The notes: generated from the letters alone by a model not told the origin. DNA of 64,000 nt from an uncultured Rhodoferax sp. (GCF_946221635.1 NZ_CAMIHB010000009.1:62001-126000), one strand, 5' to 3'; counted from the stretch's first letter, positions 43,234-52,119 are shown. Program-made: numbers and translations.

Positions 43234-43929
43234 ATGTTCTCGGTGTATGGCAAAGCAGGACGGGTGTTTCGCGGATCGCTTGAAGAATTGCGCCGCGTGG
43301 GGTCTGCCGCAGGTTTGGCACGCACGCGCAGCGTAGGCGCCCTGGGCCAGGAAGGACGTGACCACGGCAGCGACTCGGGCTTCGCGGCCCTCATGGCAGA
43401 GGCTGCCGCTGGCAGCGCTGCGCCCCCCACCGATGTGGCGCACCGCGCCGCCCTTGCGGCTTACGCCGAGGTGCGCAAGACCGATACACCACGCCAGCCC
43501 TTGACCAAGGTACAGGCCATCATGAGCGACGGTGTGGTGCTGGTGCCGGACAGCTGCACGATTGAAGAGGCCTGGTTGCTGCTGGAGCGGCACGGCATCG
43601 GGCAGGCGCCCGTGGTCTCGGAGCAGAAGGTACTGGTCGGGCTGCTGGCGCGTGCCGGCCTGATGCGTGCGGAGCACTTGCCCAAGGCCGAAAGCCACCC
43701 CCTGGTCTGGCGTGCCTGGCTGAGCCAGGGTGTGGCCGAGGTGATGTGGACACCGGTGCCCAGCGTCGCGCTGGACACTGACATCCGCCGCGTGGCGCGC
43801 GTGTTGCTGGATACCGGCTTGCCGGGGCTGCCTGTGGCGGACGACGAGGGCCGGGTGACGGGTTTTGTGTCCCGTTCGGACATTCTGCGTGCGGTGGTGG
43901 CCGACCCACCGCTGGATCTCTGGACCTGA
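43234..43929 (+). CDS. CBS-domain protein
   Basis: A 231-residue protein. The first 85 residues are unrecognised. Two CBS motifs follow: about 85-140 (VQAIMSDGVVLVPDSCTIEE) and 165-228 (VAEVMWTPVPSVALDTDIRR). CBS pairs usually bind adenosyl nucleotides and sense energy state. ATG 43234 follows GGAGG. No partner domain is present, so its output is unclear. Confidence 0.88.
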   Translation: MFSVYGKAGRVFRGSLEELRRVGSAAGLARTRSVGALGQEGRDHGSDSGFAALMAEAAAGSAAPPTDVAHRAALAAYAEVRKTDTPRQPLTKVQAIMSDGVVLVPDSCTIEEAWLLLERHGIGQAPVVSEQKVLVGLLARAGLMRAEHLPKAESHPLVWRAWLSQGVAEVMWTPVPSVALDTDIRRVARVLLDTGLPGLPVADDEGRVTGFVSRSDILRAVVADPPLDLWT

Positions 43930-43933
43930 TCCG

Positions 43934-45181
43934 TCAGGGGAGTGCGTTCTGATCCCGATCCATGTGGTCGCGCCGTGCCAGTGTCGGGAAAAGTTTGAAC
44001 CACAGTCCGGCCACCAGCATGGTGCCCACGCCACCCACGACGACCGAGCCCACCGGTCCCCAGAGGGCAGCCGTGGCGCCGGACTCGAATTCGCCGAGCT
44101 GGTTGGAGGCGCCAATGAAGATGGAATTGACGGCCGAAACACGGCCCCGCATGGCATCCGGCGTCTCCAGCTGCACCAGTGTGTTGCGGGTGACCACGCT
44201 GATGCAATCGGCAGCCCCGGTGACCACGAGGGCCAGCAACGAGAGCCAGAACGAGGTGGACAGGCCAAACACCAGGGTGGCCAGACCGAACACGCCCACG
44301 GCGATGAGCAGGCGCGGCCCCACCTTGCGCCGCGGCGGCCAGCGCGTCAGCACCAGGGACATGCCCAGCGCGCCGACCGCGGGCGCGGAGCGCAGCAGGC
44401 CCAGGCCGGCGGGCCCGATGTGAAGAATGTCGCGGGCGTAGATGGGCAACAGGGCGGTGGCGCCGCCCAGCAGCACGGCAAAGAGATCCAGCGAACTGGC
44501 CCCCAGTACCACCTTGCGTTGCCACACAAAGCGCACACCGTCGAACAGCGAGGCCCAGGTGGCCGCTGTCCGCGGTGGTTGGTGGTGGTAGTGCACCGCC
44601 AGCGTCAGGGCGCTGGCTGCCAGCAGCAGGGCCATGCAAGTGAGGTAGACGAAGCTGGGGCCAAAGGCATACAGCAGCCCGCCCAGTGCGGGGCCGCCGA
44701 TGATTGCGATCTCCATGCCCGTAGAGCTGATGGCAAAGGCGCGAGGCAGCAGGCTGGCTGGCACCAGCAGCGGAATCAGTGCCTGCTGCGCCGGCATCTG
44801 GAAAGCGCGCGCCACGCCCAGCGCCACGGCCAGTACAAGGATCAGTTCGCGCGTGGCAAAGCCCTGCACGCTGGAGACCAGCATCAGCGTGGCCACCAGG
44901 GCTTGTAGCGCCATGCAGCAGGCAAAGATGCGACCGCGGTGTACCCGGTCGGCCACGTGGCCGGCGGGTAGCGTCATCAGCAGGGCGGGAACGAACTGAA
45001 ACAAACCCACCAGGCCCAGATCCCAGGCGCTGGAGGTGACGTCGTACATATGCCACGCGACGGCGACCATGAGCATCTGGTTGCCCATGATGCCGCTGAG
45101 GCGGGCCAGCCAGAAGCGTACGAAACCGGTTTGTTGGAAAAGTCTGGGGCTTTCCGTCCCTGAAGGGGCAATGTCTAACAA
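43934..45181 (-). CDS. MFS transporter (EntS-like)
   Basis: A 415-residue membrane protein with about 12 segments of the MFS_3 type (LAGHVADRVHRGRI-like loop after helix 2: LPAGHVADRVHRGR). EntS relatives export siderophores or drugs. The only good start is TTG 45181, seven bases into the end of the fecR-like gene upstream; later ATGs would lose the first helix. The substrate is unknown. It is convergent with the CBS gene. Confidence 0.88.
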   Translation of the reverse strand: MLDIAPSGTESPRLFQQTGFVRFWLARLSGIMGNQMLMVAVAWHMYDVTSSAWDLGLVGLFQFVPALLMTLPAGHVADRVHRGRIFACCMALQALVATLMLVSSVQGFATRELILVLAVALGVARAFQMPAQQALIPLLVPASLLPRAFAISSTGMEIAIIGGPALGGLLYAFGPSFVYLTCMALLLAASALTLAVHYHHQPPRTAATWASLFDGVRFVWQRKVVLGASSLDLFAVLLGGATALLPIYARDILHIGPAGLGLLRSAPAVGALGMSLVLTRWPPRRKVGPRLLIAVGVFGLATLVFGLSTSFWLSLLALVVTGAADCISVVTRNTLVQLETPDAMRGRVSAVNSIFIGASNQLGEFESGATAALWGPVGSVVVGGVGTMLVAGLWFKLFPTLARRDHMDRDQNALP

Positions 45182-46071
45182 GTTCTCAGAATTTTGCAGG
45201 AAACCACCGGAAGCTTGGGTGGTGGAGTCACCACCAGGGGCGGTGTGATGACCGTGATGGTTGTTGGGGGAGGCGGGGGCGGAGGTAGCGGCGCCACGAC
45301 CAACGTGGTCTTGAGAGGGCTGACGGTCAGTCCACCTGTGGGCGATGTCAGGGTGGGCGCCGGGGCCACCACGAGCCTGCTGCCTTCCGGGGAGAGCGAC
45401 AGCGAGGGACTGCTGATGCCAGTGGCCGTCTTCGCACCGTCCGTCAGGGTCGAAGGGCTGATCAATCGGCTGCCAAACAGTTCGGGCGACACGGAGGACA
45501 AGGTCACGGGCGTCACCGCGGTGGGGCCCACAAAACTGACCTGACGGGTGGGCAGGGGCTCGACCAATGCGCCTTTACCGATGCTGGCGGTTCCGGTGAG
45601 CAGGCGGCTGTAGCTGCCGGGGTCCATGGTGCCGCGCTTGTCACCGACCACCGTGGTTTCGACGTCTGCGGCCTTGAGTTGCAGTGTGGCCGGCCCGCTC
45701 ATGAGGGTCATGGCCGAGGTGCGTCGGGCGTCCATCAACTCAGCCCCAATCACCCGTACCGAACCCTGCAGCAGCGACACCACTGTGGGGGCGTTCGCTG
45801 CCGGCGGATCAAATCGCAACTCGGTGCCAGGCCGCACACCGAGGATGCTGCCGTCCTGCATCAACACCTGCGAGATACCGCCCTCGGGGGTTTGCAGGCG
45901 TTCGCCGTGTTGGAGCACGTCGCCCCGCTGTGCCGGGCGGGGGATGCCGTTGGCATCGACGATCTGGCTGCCGGTTTGGGTGAACAGCACAGTGCCAGCG
46001 GGCGCGGCCAGGCTGTAGCCTGCCCAAAGGAACAGGGCCAGGGCAATCGGGGGATAGGCAATACGCGGCAT
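45175..46071 (-). CDS. secreted FecR-domain protein with Pro/Thr-rich tail
   Basis: A 298-residue protein. Signal peptide residues 1-22 end in SLAAP-like sequence. A FecR-like beta domain covers about 30-135 (GDVLQHGERLQTPEGGISQV, then LMDARRTSAMTLMSG). The last 80 residues are a Pro/Thr/Val-rich stalk with a run of eight Pro, closed by a two-Cys end (CKILRTC). No transmembrane anti-sigma anchor or sigma factor gene is nearby, so it is not a normal FecR sensor. It pairs with the FecR gene at 46088. Confidence 0.75.
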   Translation of the reverse strand: MPRIAYPPIALALFLWAGYSLAAPAGTVLFTQTGSQIVDANGIPRPAQRGDVLQHGERLQTPEGGISQVLMQDGSILGVRPGTELRFDPPAANAPTVVSLLQGSVRVIGAELMDARRTSAMTLMSGPATLQLKAADVETTVVGDKRGTMDPGSYSRLLTGTASIGKGALVEPLPTRQVSFVGPTAVTPVTLSSVSPELFGSRLISPSTLTDGAKTATGISSPSLSLSPEGSRLVVAPAPTLTSPTGGLTVSPLKTTLVVAPLPPPPPPPTTITVITPPLVVTPPPKLPVVSCKILRTC

Positions 46072-46087
46072 GGCAACTCTCCTTGCG

Positions 46088-47233
46088 CTATTTCAGTAGT
46101 GGTGTGGTGCTGATGATGGTCGTCGTCTTGGGGGCTATCAGCGTCGTGGTCGGGCTGATGGTGGTTGTCGTCGGGGACAAAGTCGTGGTGGGACTGATCG
46201 TCGTGGTAAGCGTTGTGGTGGTGGACGGGCTGATGAGTGTGGTGCTTGGACTTGTCAGCGTGGTCGTACTCAAGGTGGGCGCGATAAGGATGTTTGTGGT
46301 TGTCACCGGGTCCTTGAGCGTGGTGACTGTTGGCGACACGGTGTCCGCCAGTACCGGACTGATCGGGGTGCGCAGCACGCTGGTATCCACGGTGGTTGTA
46401 GTGGGTGTTGGGGAGACCGTGCTGGTGTCGACTTTGGTTTCAGGGGCTACCAGCACTTCCTTGCGGGTCGCCAAGGTGGGGCGCAGCAACATGCCCTTGC
46501 CCAAGGTACGGGCTGCGGGCTTTTCGTCGCCAGAGACGTCCTTGGCGTCGCGTGCATCTGTCTTGAGTTCCACCTTGTAGAAGTCTGGAATTTTCTGCAG
46601 GATCTGGGGCGCCACCTCGGGCTTGGCAGGTGCGAAGCCCACATCGCCGCGCTTGAGCGAGAGCACGCCAAACTTGTTCTGGATAAAGGTCTCACCGTCG
46701 TTGACCTTGTCGTAAATGCCAGGTGGCGTTGGCCCCCCCATGCCCGGCAGTCCTTCCGGGATGACCATGGGTTCGTGGTCCGTGCCGCGTATGCCCAGCG
46801 TGGCGGTGCTGGAACGAATTTGGTAAGCCGCCGGATTGGTGCGGCCAATCATGCCGGTGATGGAGCGGAAACCGCCACGCACCAGGGAGACCAGGAAGTT
46901 GGATTTGGAGACGTCCTGCTCGTCGTAGCTGAAACGGTCGATGACCATTTCCGTGGCTGAACGCACCGAGAGGTAGCCGCCGTCGTGCAGGCGCATCTGC
47001 ACCAAGCCGCCTTCGCCAGTCACGATCTTGTCGCCGGCAAATACCTCCGCGCCTTTCTCCAGTGCGCGTTCCTGGCCTTGCGCATTGACCGCTTTGGCCA
47101 TGCCATTGACCGCCATTACGCGCCCTGCGCCCAGTTGTGCCCACGCGGCCGGCATGCCGGCCACCAGACAGACCAAACCCAGCCAGCGGCCGGCGGTGCG
47201 CAAGGTGAGGGGGGCGAGGCGGGCGGTGGACAT
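46088..47233 (-). CDS. secreted FecR-domain protein with Thr-rich repeat tail
   Basis: About 381 residues. A signal peptide (ending AWAQ) is followed by a FecR domain (GDKIVTGEGGLVQMRLHDGG, then SLVRGGFRSITGMIG and STATLGIRGTDHE). The last 120 residues are almost only Thr, Ser, Pro, Ile and Leu in loose repeats (SPTTT and similar). Such a tail could be a surface stalk or a site for glycosylation. I chose ATG 47233; upstream codons overlap the end of the barrel gene. It lies 16 bases before the second FecR gene. Confidence 0.72.
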   Translation of the reverse strand: MSTARLAPLTLRTAGRWLGLVCLVAGMPAAWAQLGAGRVMAVNGMAKAVNAQGQERALEKGAEVFAGDKIVTGEGGLVQMRLHDGGYLSVRSATEMVIDRFSYDEQDVSKSNFLVSLVRGGFRSITGMIGRTNPAAYQIRSSTATLGIRGTDHEPMVIPEGLPGMGGPTPPGIYDKVNDGETFIQNKFGVLSLKRGDVGFAPAKPEVAPQILQKIPDFYKVELKTDARDAKDVSGDEKPAARTLGKGMLLRPTLATRKEVLVAPETKVDTSTVSPTPTTTTVDTSVLRTPISPVLADTVSPTVTTLKDPVTTTNILIAPTLSTTTLTSPSTTLISPSTTTTLTTTISPTTTLSPTTTTISPTTTLIAPKTTTIISTTPLLK

Positions 47234-47243
47234 GGACGCAGGC

Positions 47244-48599
47244 TCAGTAATCAAGGCGCAAGTTGATGGACGCATCGGTCTTGTCGTAGCTGTAGAGCTC
47301 GGCATTGCTCACGTTTTTCACGTAGCTCAGCTGTGGCCGCAGCGACAGGCCTTTGCTGACCGTCCAGGTCAGCCCCAGGGCAATGTCGTAGAGGGACTCT
47401 TCCCGGGTGAGGTTGTAGAGGGTGTTGGTTCCGCTGTATTTCGAGAAGCTGGCCCCAGCGGTGACGTATCCGCCCAGGGTGTTGCTGAAGCTCTTTTGCA
47501 GCAGCAGGCGTGGGCCGGCGAACTGGCGGTTGCCATCGTCGCGTGCCCCCACCGCCAGCTCCACGCCGGCATTGCCGGTGAGGCTGAAGATGGCGTCTCC
47601 GTCACCCAGCGAAGTCAGCCAGCCGGCACTGACCGAGTTGGTCTGGGTGTTCTGGCTGGACTGACTGGCGGCGGAGTACTGGGTCTGCAGGGTGCTGAGG
47701 CCCAGGGAAACCTGGTTGCCACTGCTCAGCGCCATGCGCCAGTCGGTGTTGAGGCCCAATGTGTCCCGGTAGCTGGTGTTGTTGAGTGTGTAGTTGCCGC
47801 CGGTCAGGCCAGTACGCAGCAGCCAGGAACCACCGGAATAACTCACGCCCAATCGGCCGTCCACAGTGCTGTTGCAGGTGTTGTCGCAGTAGCGGCTGTA
47901 GGCCCGACCGCGGTAGTCACCGCCCACGTACAAGCCCCACTGCCCGTCGACCCGGTGGTTCAGCTCCATGCCCAGACCCAGGGTGGCGTAGTTGTCGGAT
48001 TTGGCGTCGGGGCTGTAGGTGTTGGCCGGTACCCCCGGACTGCCAGGGTAGCTCAGGGATGTAGCTCGGTTGGCACTGGTGATATTGGTGTCGTGGCCGA
48101 TCCCCATTTCCACATAGCCGTTGAAAACAGTGCGTTTGTCCTGTGCGCGGGCCTCTGCAGCTTTGGCGTACTGCTCCACCGTGCTGCGCAGGTCCTGCGG
48201 GAGGTTCTGGAAGGAGAGCACCGTCTCAAACTCGATCTTGGCGCGGCCGAAGTCGCCCAGCGCAAAGTAGGCGCGTCCCATGTCGGCGCGGATGCCCACG
48301 TACTCTGGTGTGACGGCCAGGATGCGTTCATACACAAAGGTGGCCTTGCTCGGGCGCTTGCTTTCCAGTGCCGCGGTGCCCAACAGGGCGTCGTAGACCG
48401 GATCACCGGCGCCCTGCAATTCCAGGGGCTCCAGCAACTGGTAGGCCTCTTCAGCAGAACCAGCCTTGAGCAGGGCGTCGGCTTTCTCCAGTACGCTCTG
48501 ACTGACATCGGCGTGGGCCAGGGGTGTGCCCAGTGCCAAGCACAGTGCGGCTACCAAGGCACCAAAACGTGGTGAAAACGGGTGTGTAGATCGGCGCAT
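47244..48599 (-). CDS. outer membrane TPR / beta-barrel protein
   Basis: A 451-residue exported protein. After a signal peptide (to about residue 30, ending AHA) come TPR-like helices (31-160: AEEAYQLLEPLELQG, ADMGRAYFALGDFGRAKIEF). From about 175 the sequence turns into alternating beta strands (YVEMGIGHDTNITSANRA and on) and ends in INLRLDY, an outer membrane barrel signature. The layout recalls surface lipoprotein assembly modifiers (SLAM-like), but identity is not proven. It heads the leftward barrel-FecR-FecR-MFS run. Confidence 0.75.
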   Translation of the reverse strand: MRRSTHPFSPRFGALVAALCLALGTPLAHADVSQSVLEKADALLKAGSAEEAYQLLEPLELQGAGDPVYDALLGTAALESKRPSKATFVYERILAVTPEYVGIRADMGRAYFALGDFGRAKIEFETVLSFQNLPQDLRSTVEQYAKAAEARAQDKRTVFNGYVEMGIGHDTNITSANRATSLSYPGSPGVPANTYSPDAKSDNYATLGLGMELNHRVDGQWGLYVGGDYRGRAYSRYCDNTCNSTVDGRLGVSYSGGSWLLRTGLTGGNYTLNNTSYRDTLGLNTDWRMALSSGNQVSLGLSTLQTQYSAASQSSQNTQTNSVSAGWLTSLGDGDAIFSLTGNAGVELAVGARDDGNRQFAGPRLLLQKSFSNTLGGYVTAGASFSKYSGTNTLYNLTREESLYDIALGLTWTVSKGLSLRPQLSYVKNVSNAELYSYDKTDASINLRLDY

Positions 48600-48719
48600 C
48601 CTGCAAATCCTCGGTCTGTCCCAACGGTATCGGCAGCTTCGGCGACGACCGTATGGGCAGAGTATAGGAAAGACGGCCTATTTGCACCCGCCATTTGACT
48701 GGGCAGCAGGGCTATTCGA

Positions 48720-48735
48720 CGAACGGCGCCGTTCG
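48720..48735. repeat. 16-bp perfect palindrome
   Basis: CGAACGGCGCCGTTCG has exact two-fold symmetry and lies 25 bases after the 3' end of tRNA-Ser, which is read leftward. It has no T-run. It may help transcript end formation for the tRNA or be a protein site. Confidence 0.4.
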
Positions 48736-48760
48736 GGCGTGTTGGGGTGCGGCAAAGGGG

Positions 48761-48850
48761 TGGCGGAAGCTGTGAGATTCGAACTCACGGAGGGGATAAA
48801 CCCTCGCCGGTTTTCAAGACCGGTGCCTTAAACCGCTCGGCCAAGCTTCC
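48761..48850 (-). tRNA. tRNA-Ser (TGA)
   Basis: A 90-base gene read leftward: acceptor GGAAGCT / AGCTTCC, D-arm GGCCGAGCGGTTTAAGGC, anticodon loop with TGA between CCGGT and ACCGG, long variable arm (GAGGGTTTATCCCCTC) as in tRNA-Ser, T-loop TTCGAAT and encoded CCA. Confidence 0.97.
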
Positions 48851-48895
48851 AGAGGCGCGTATTCTAACTGCAGCCCCGCCCGGAGCCGACGCCGT

Positions 48896-49555
48896 TCAGG
48901 CGGCCTTGAGCAGGCCCTTGGTTTCGATGAAGCTGATCACATCCTGTAGCCCGGTGAGGTCTTTCAGGTTGGTCATCACGAACGGTTTCATGCCGCGGGC
49001 GGTGTTGCGCATGCGTTCGGTGTCGCTGCGCATGATGTCCAGGTTGGCGCCCACGTGGGGGGCCAGGTCGGTCTTGTTGATGACGAAGAGGTCGCTCTTG
49101 GTGATGCCGGGGCCGCCCTTGCGCGGGATCTTCTCGCCGGCAGCCACGTCAATCACGTAGATGGTCAGGTCGCTCAGCTCGGGGCTGAAGGTGGCGGCCA
49201 GGTTGTCGCCGCCGCTTTCCACAAACACGATATCGGCGTTGGGGTGGTCCACCAGCATGCGGTCGATGGCCTCCAGGTTGATGGAGCAGTCCTCGCGGAT
49301 GGCGGTGTGCGGGCAACCGCCGGTTTCCACGCCCATGATGCGGTCGGCCGGCAGCGCGCCGCTGACGGTTAGCAGGCGCTGGTCCTCCTTGGTGTAGATG
49401 TCGTTGGTGATGGCGACGAGGTCGTACTGCTCACGCATGGCCTTGCAGAGCATTTCGAGCAGCGTGGTCTTGCCGGAGCCCACGGGGCCGCCAATGCCCA
49501 CGCGCAGTGGGGGGAGGGACTTGGTGCGGTTGGGGATATGGTGCAGTGCGGACAT
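48896..49555 (-). CDS. ureG: urease accessory GTPase UreG
   Basis: A 219-residue GTPase. P-loop VGIGGPVGSGKTTLLEMLC, metal site GCPHTAIREDCSIN and NKTD base motif (FVINKTDLAP). It powers nickel delivery from UreE to the UreFD complex. I chose ATG 49555; the frame is open to 49963 only because repeat copy 6 and part of ureF stay open. Last gene of the urease cluster. Confidence 0.96.
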   Translation of the reverse strand: MSALHHIPNRTKSLPPLRVGIGGPVGSGKTTLLEMLCKAMREQYDLVAITNDIYTKEDQRLLTVSGALPADRIMGVETGGCPHTAIREDCSINLEAIDRMLVDHPNADIVFVESGGDNLAATFSPELSDLTIYVIDVAAGEKIPRKGGPGITKSDLFVINKTDLAPHVGANLDIMRSDTERMRNTARGMKPFVMTNLKDLTGLQDVISFIETKGLLKAA

Positions 49556-49561
49556 GATGGT

Positions 49562-49610
49562 TGCTATGAAAAAGTGAGCTGCTTGCGCAATATTGACGAG
49601 GGCTAGGAGC
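49562..49610 (+). repeat. dispersed Comamonadaceae-type repeat, copy 6
   Basis: GCTATGAAAAAGTGAGCTGC, then TTGCGCAATATTGACGAGGG and CTAGG. It fills the ureF-ureG gap and supplies the ureF stop (TAG, 49605-49603). Confidence 0.85.
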
Positions 49611-50283
49611 GGAAAAGACGTGAATACTGAACTTCGTGCTGGGCACTCAGGATGGCCAGCATGGGGGCAAAGGCCTGGCGGCCTTCTTCCGGCAGGGCCA
49701 GCGCGTGGTCGACGGCGGAGGGGATCTCGGCCGCCAGGGCCGACAGGATGCGTTGGCCCGCGCTCTGGCCCAGGGGAACGGACTTGATGGCGGCTTGGGT
49801 CATGTTTTCGGCCCAGCCAAAGGCGTAGGCCAGCAGGCATTCGCGTACCGGGGCACCTGTCGCGCCAGCCGCCAAGGCGAAGGCCACGGTGTAGCTCGTC
49901 GAGCCCAGCTCCGCCAGCGCGGCAACCTGCGCGGGCGTGGCCGTGGTGTGGTTCTTGAGCCATTCCAGCAGGCTCTTGCCCATCTGCTCGGCCTGGGCGC
50001 GCAGCTCCGCGCTCTCGCGCGTTTGCAGCACCCAGGCGTTGAGCTGGGCCACGCGCGGCATGTCGTCGGCGCGCCAGGCGGCAATGGCCTGGGCCAGGGT
50101 GGGCAGCTCCGAGCGGGCCAGGTTCAGGTGCAACTGGTCCACCAGCCAGGCCGATGCTTCACTTTCTGTAGCGGCTCGCGCAGTGTCCACGGCGGCTTCC
50201 AGGCATTCCGAATAAGAAAACCCGCCGATGGGCAGGGCTGGCGAGGCCAGCCACATGAGCTGCATCAGGCTGCTGTCGAGCAT
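49603..50283 (-). CDS. ureF: urease accessory protein UreF
   Basis: A 226-residue helical protein. The N-terminus MQLMWLASPALPIGGFSYSE is the family hallmark. It binds UreD and UreG on apo-urease during nickel insertion. A degenerate copy of the dispersed repeat lies within codons about 27-38 (AAVDTARAATES), and repeat copy 6 gives the last residues and stop, so two repeats touch this gene. Confidence 0.95.
   Translation of the reverse strand: MLDSSLMQLMWLASPALPIGGFSYSECLEAAVDTARAATESEASAWLVDQLHLNLARSELPTLAQAIAAWRADDMPRVAQLNAWVLQTRESAELRAQAEQMGKSLLEWLKNHTTATPAQVAALAELGSTSYTVAFALAAGATGAPVRECLLAYAFGWAENMTQAAIKSVPLGQSAGQRILSALAAEIPSAVDHALALPEEGRQAFAPMLAILSAQHEVQYSRLFRS
50169..50206 (+). repeat. 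degenerate dispersed repeat, copy 7, inside ureF
   Basis: GTAGCGGCTCGCGCAGTGTC then CACGGCGGCTTCCAGG matches about four fifths of the consensus over 33 bases. It is in the ureF reading frame on the other strand. Chance similarity cannot be fully excluded. Confidence 0.5.
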
Positions 50284-50292
50284 GGTGTGCGC

Positions 50293-50823
50293 TTACTGGC
50301 CGTGGTGGTGGTGACCATGGTCATGCCCGTGGTCATGGCTGTGGCCATGCCCACCATGGTGGTGTCCGCCCTGGGCATAGGCGCCGCTCTCGGGCTCAAA
50401 GGCCTCGTCCACCGCGTTGACGATGAGGTGCATGGCGCGCAGCATGTCGGCCAGCACATGGTCGGGTTCGATCTTCAGGTGGTCGGGCCTGAGCTCGATG
50501 GGCACATGGCGGTTGCCCAGGTGGTAGGCGGCGCGGATCAGGTCGAAGGGTGTGCCGTGGTCGCTGCAATGCGTAATGCGCAGCACGGCTTGCGGCGCGG
50601 CAATCACTTTCACCAGCGAGCCATCTTCGGCCACGAGCACGTCGCCCCCACGCACCGTGGTGCCGCGCGGCAGGAACACGCCCAGCGCGCGGCCGGCGGA
50701 GTCGGTGGCGTCAAAGCGGCTTTTCTGGCGCACGTCCCAGTCCAGCTCGACAGTGGCGGCGCGCTTGAGCAGCACGGCGGCCAGACCCTGGCCTTGGGGG
50801 ATGCATTTGGAGACTTGAAGCAT
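50293..50823 (-). CDS. ureE: urease accessory nickel chaperone UreE
   Basis: A 176-residue metallochaperone. The N-terminal peptide-binding domain and the metal domain (HCSDHGTPFDLIRAAYHLGN, with the conserved GNRHVP) are followed by a His-rich tail at about 152-176 (18 His/Gly/Asp-rich residues) that stores nickel. It follows the serine hydrolase gene by nine bases. Confidence 0.95.
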   Translation of the reverse strand: MLQVSKCIPQGQGLAAVLLKRAATVELDWDVRQKSRFDATDSAGRALGVFLPRGTTVRGGDVLVAEDGSLVKVIAAPQAVLRITHCSDHGTPFDLIRAAYHLGNRHVPIELRPDHLKIEPDHVLADMLRAMHLIVNAVDEAFEPESGAYAQGGHHHGGHGHSHDHGHDHGHHHHGQ

Positions 50824-50832
50824 GAAGATTCC

Positions 50833-52086
50833 TTACCAGTTGCCGTAAGCAGCAACTATGCCGCGCCACAGCGCCGTGCGCTCGGCGCCCATGCGGGTGC
50901 CGCTGGCGTCCCCCGCCGCGTCCTTGGCCACGGCCATGTGCACGACGACCAGTTTGAGGTCCGGGTCCACCATGATGGCCTGGCCGTAGATGCCCAGCAG
51001 CACAAAGCGGCGGTGCGTGCCCGGCAGCAGCCAGGTCTGCAGGCCGTAGCCCATGTAGGTGCTGCCCTTGTTCTGCATGGTGCCGGGGCGGAAGGCCGGA
51101 GGCTGCTGGCTGGCATCGGTCATGCGCAGTAGGTAGTCTTTGCTGACGATGGCCTTGCCATCGCGCATGCCGTCGTTGGCCAGTAGCAGGCCCAGGCGGG
51201 CGTAGTCGTGCACCGTGGCGTTGAAGTTGCCGGCGGCCAGTTCGGTCTGGTCCACGGGGTTGGTAAGCCAAGTAGCGCGGGACTCCGCGCCCAGCGGCTG
51301 CCAGATCTTTTCACCTATGTATTGGCACAGGCTCTGGCCCGTGGCGCCGCGCAGCGCCAGGCCCAGCATCTGGGTTTCGGCACTGGCGTAGTTGAAGACC
51401 GTGCCTTCGGGCGCCACACGTTCGGTGATGACCTGGGCGCCCGCCGCGTTGCCTTGGGTGCGCGTGGTCTGGTTGAAGCGGGCCAGATCGTCCTTGCCCG
51501 AATAGTCTTCGACAAACTTGGCGCCCGAGGCCATGCGCATCAGGTTGACGAGCTTGGTCTCGCCATACAAAGTGCCCGCCAGCTTGGGTTCGTAGGTGGC
51601 GGCCGTATCGTCCAGGGATCGGATGCGGCCTTCTTCCAACGCCTTGCCGATGCCCAGCGCCACGATGGTCTTGGCCATGGAGTTGGACAGCAGGCGGTGT
51701 TCGGGCTTGCGGTCGTAGTTGCTGCGTTCGGCCACGATCTGCCCGTTTTTCAGCACCAGCACGGCGGTGGCGCGCTGGCGTTGCATGTAGTCGTCCAGCG
51801 TCAGCCCCTTGCCGTCAAACTGGTAGCGGAATGTCGTCTCGCTGGCCACCCGGGGCAAGGGCTGCGGCTGGGTCGAGGGCTCCAGCACGCAGTGGGGCGA
51901 GAGCGTGTCCATGGCACTGAAGGAGCCGACGCGGTAGGCCTCCTGGAAGGCCTGGCTCAAGCGCGGCGCCGCGGGGTAGCCGGCGGCCTTGCCGAGCAGG
52001 TCTTCGTCGGGGGCGGCCCAGACGGGCGCAAGGCTCAGTGCTAGCGGCAGCAGGCTTGCGGCAGTGGCTTTGGCAATCATGCGCAT
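50833..52086 (-). CDS. serine hydrolase (class C beta-lactamase family)
   Basis: A 417-residue exported protein. Signal peptide 1-24 ends VWAA. The SxxK motif is SNSMAKT, the second motif YAS (FNYASAETQ), and a C-terminal LLPGTHRRFVLLGIYGQ strand replaces the KTG. Relatives include esterases, peptidases and beta-lactamases. It sits in the urease cluster between ureC and ureE, with no known link to urease. Its promoter region is shared with the divergent toxin-antitoxin pair. Confidence 0.88.
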   Translation of the reverse strand: MRMIAKATAASLLPLALSLAPVWAAPDEDLLGKAAGYPAAPRLSQAFQEAYRVGSFSAMDTLSPHCVLEPSTQPQPLPRVASETTFRYQFDGKGLTLDDYMQRQRATAVLVLKNGQIVAERSNYDRKPEHRLLSNSMAKTIVALGIGKALEEGRIRSLDDTAATYEPKLAGTLYGETKLVNLMRMASGAKFVEDYSGKDDLARFNQTTRTQGNAAGAQVITERVAPEGTVFNYASAETQMLGLALRGATGQSLCQYIGEKIWQPLGAESRATWLTNPVDQTELAAGNFNATVHDYARLGLLLANDGMRDGKAIVSKDYLLRMTDASQQPPAFRPGTMQNKGSTYMGYGLQTWLLPGTHRRFVLLGIYGQAIMVDPDLKLVVVHMAVAKDAAGDASGTRMGAERTALWRGIVAAYGNW

Positions 52087-52119
52087 GGTGGCCTTGTAGA
52101 TTGGGTGTATCGGGGGTAA

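Noticed and set aside
46090..46420. Possible CRISPR or tandem repeat array
   Set aside because: The short GT-rich repeats are irregular and follow codon triplets; they are the Thr-rich tail of the FecR protein, not spaced direct repeats.
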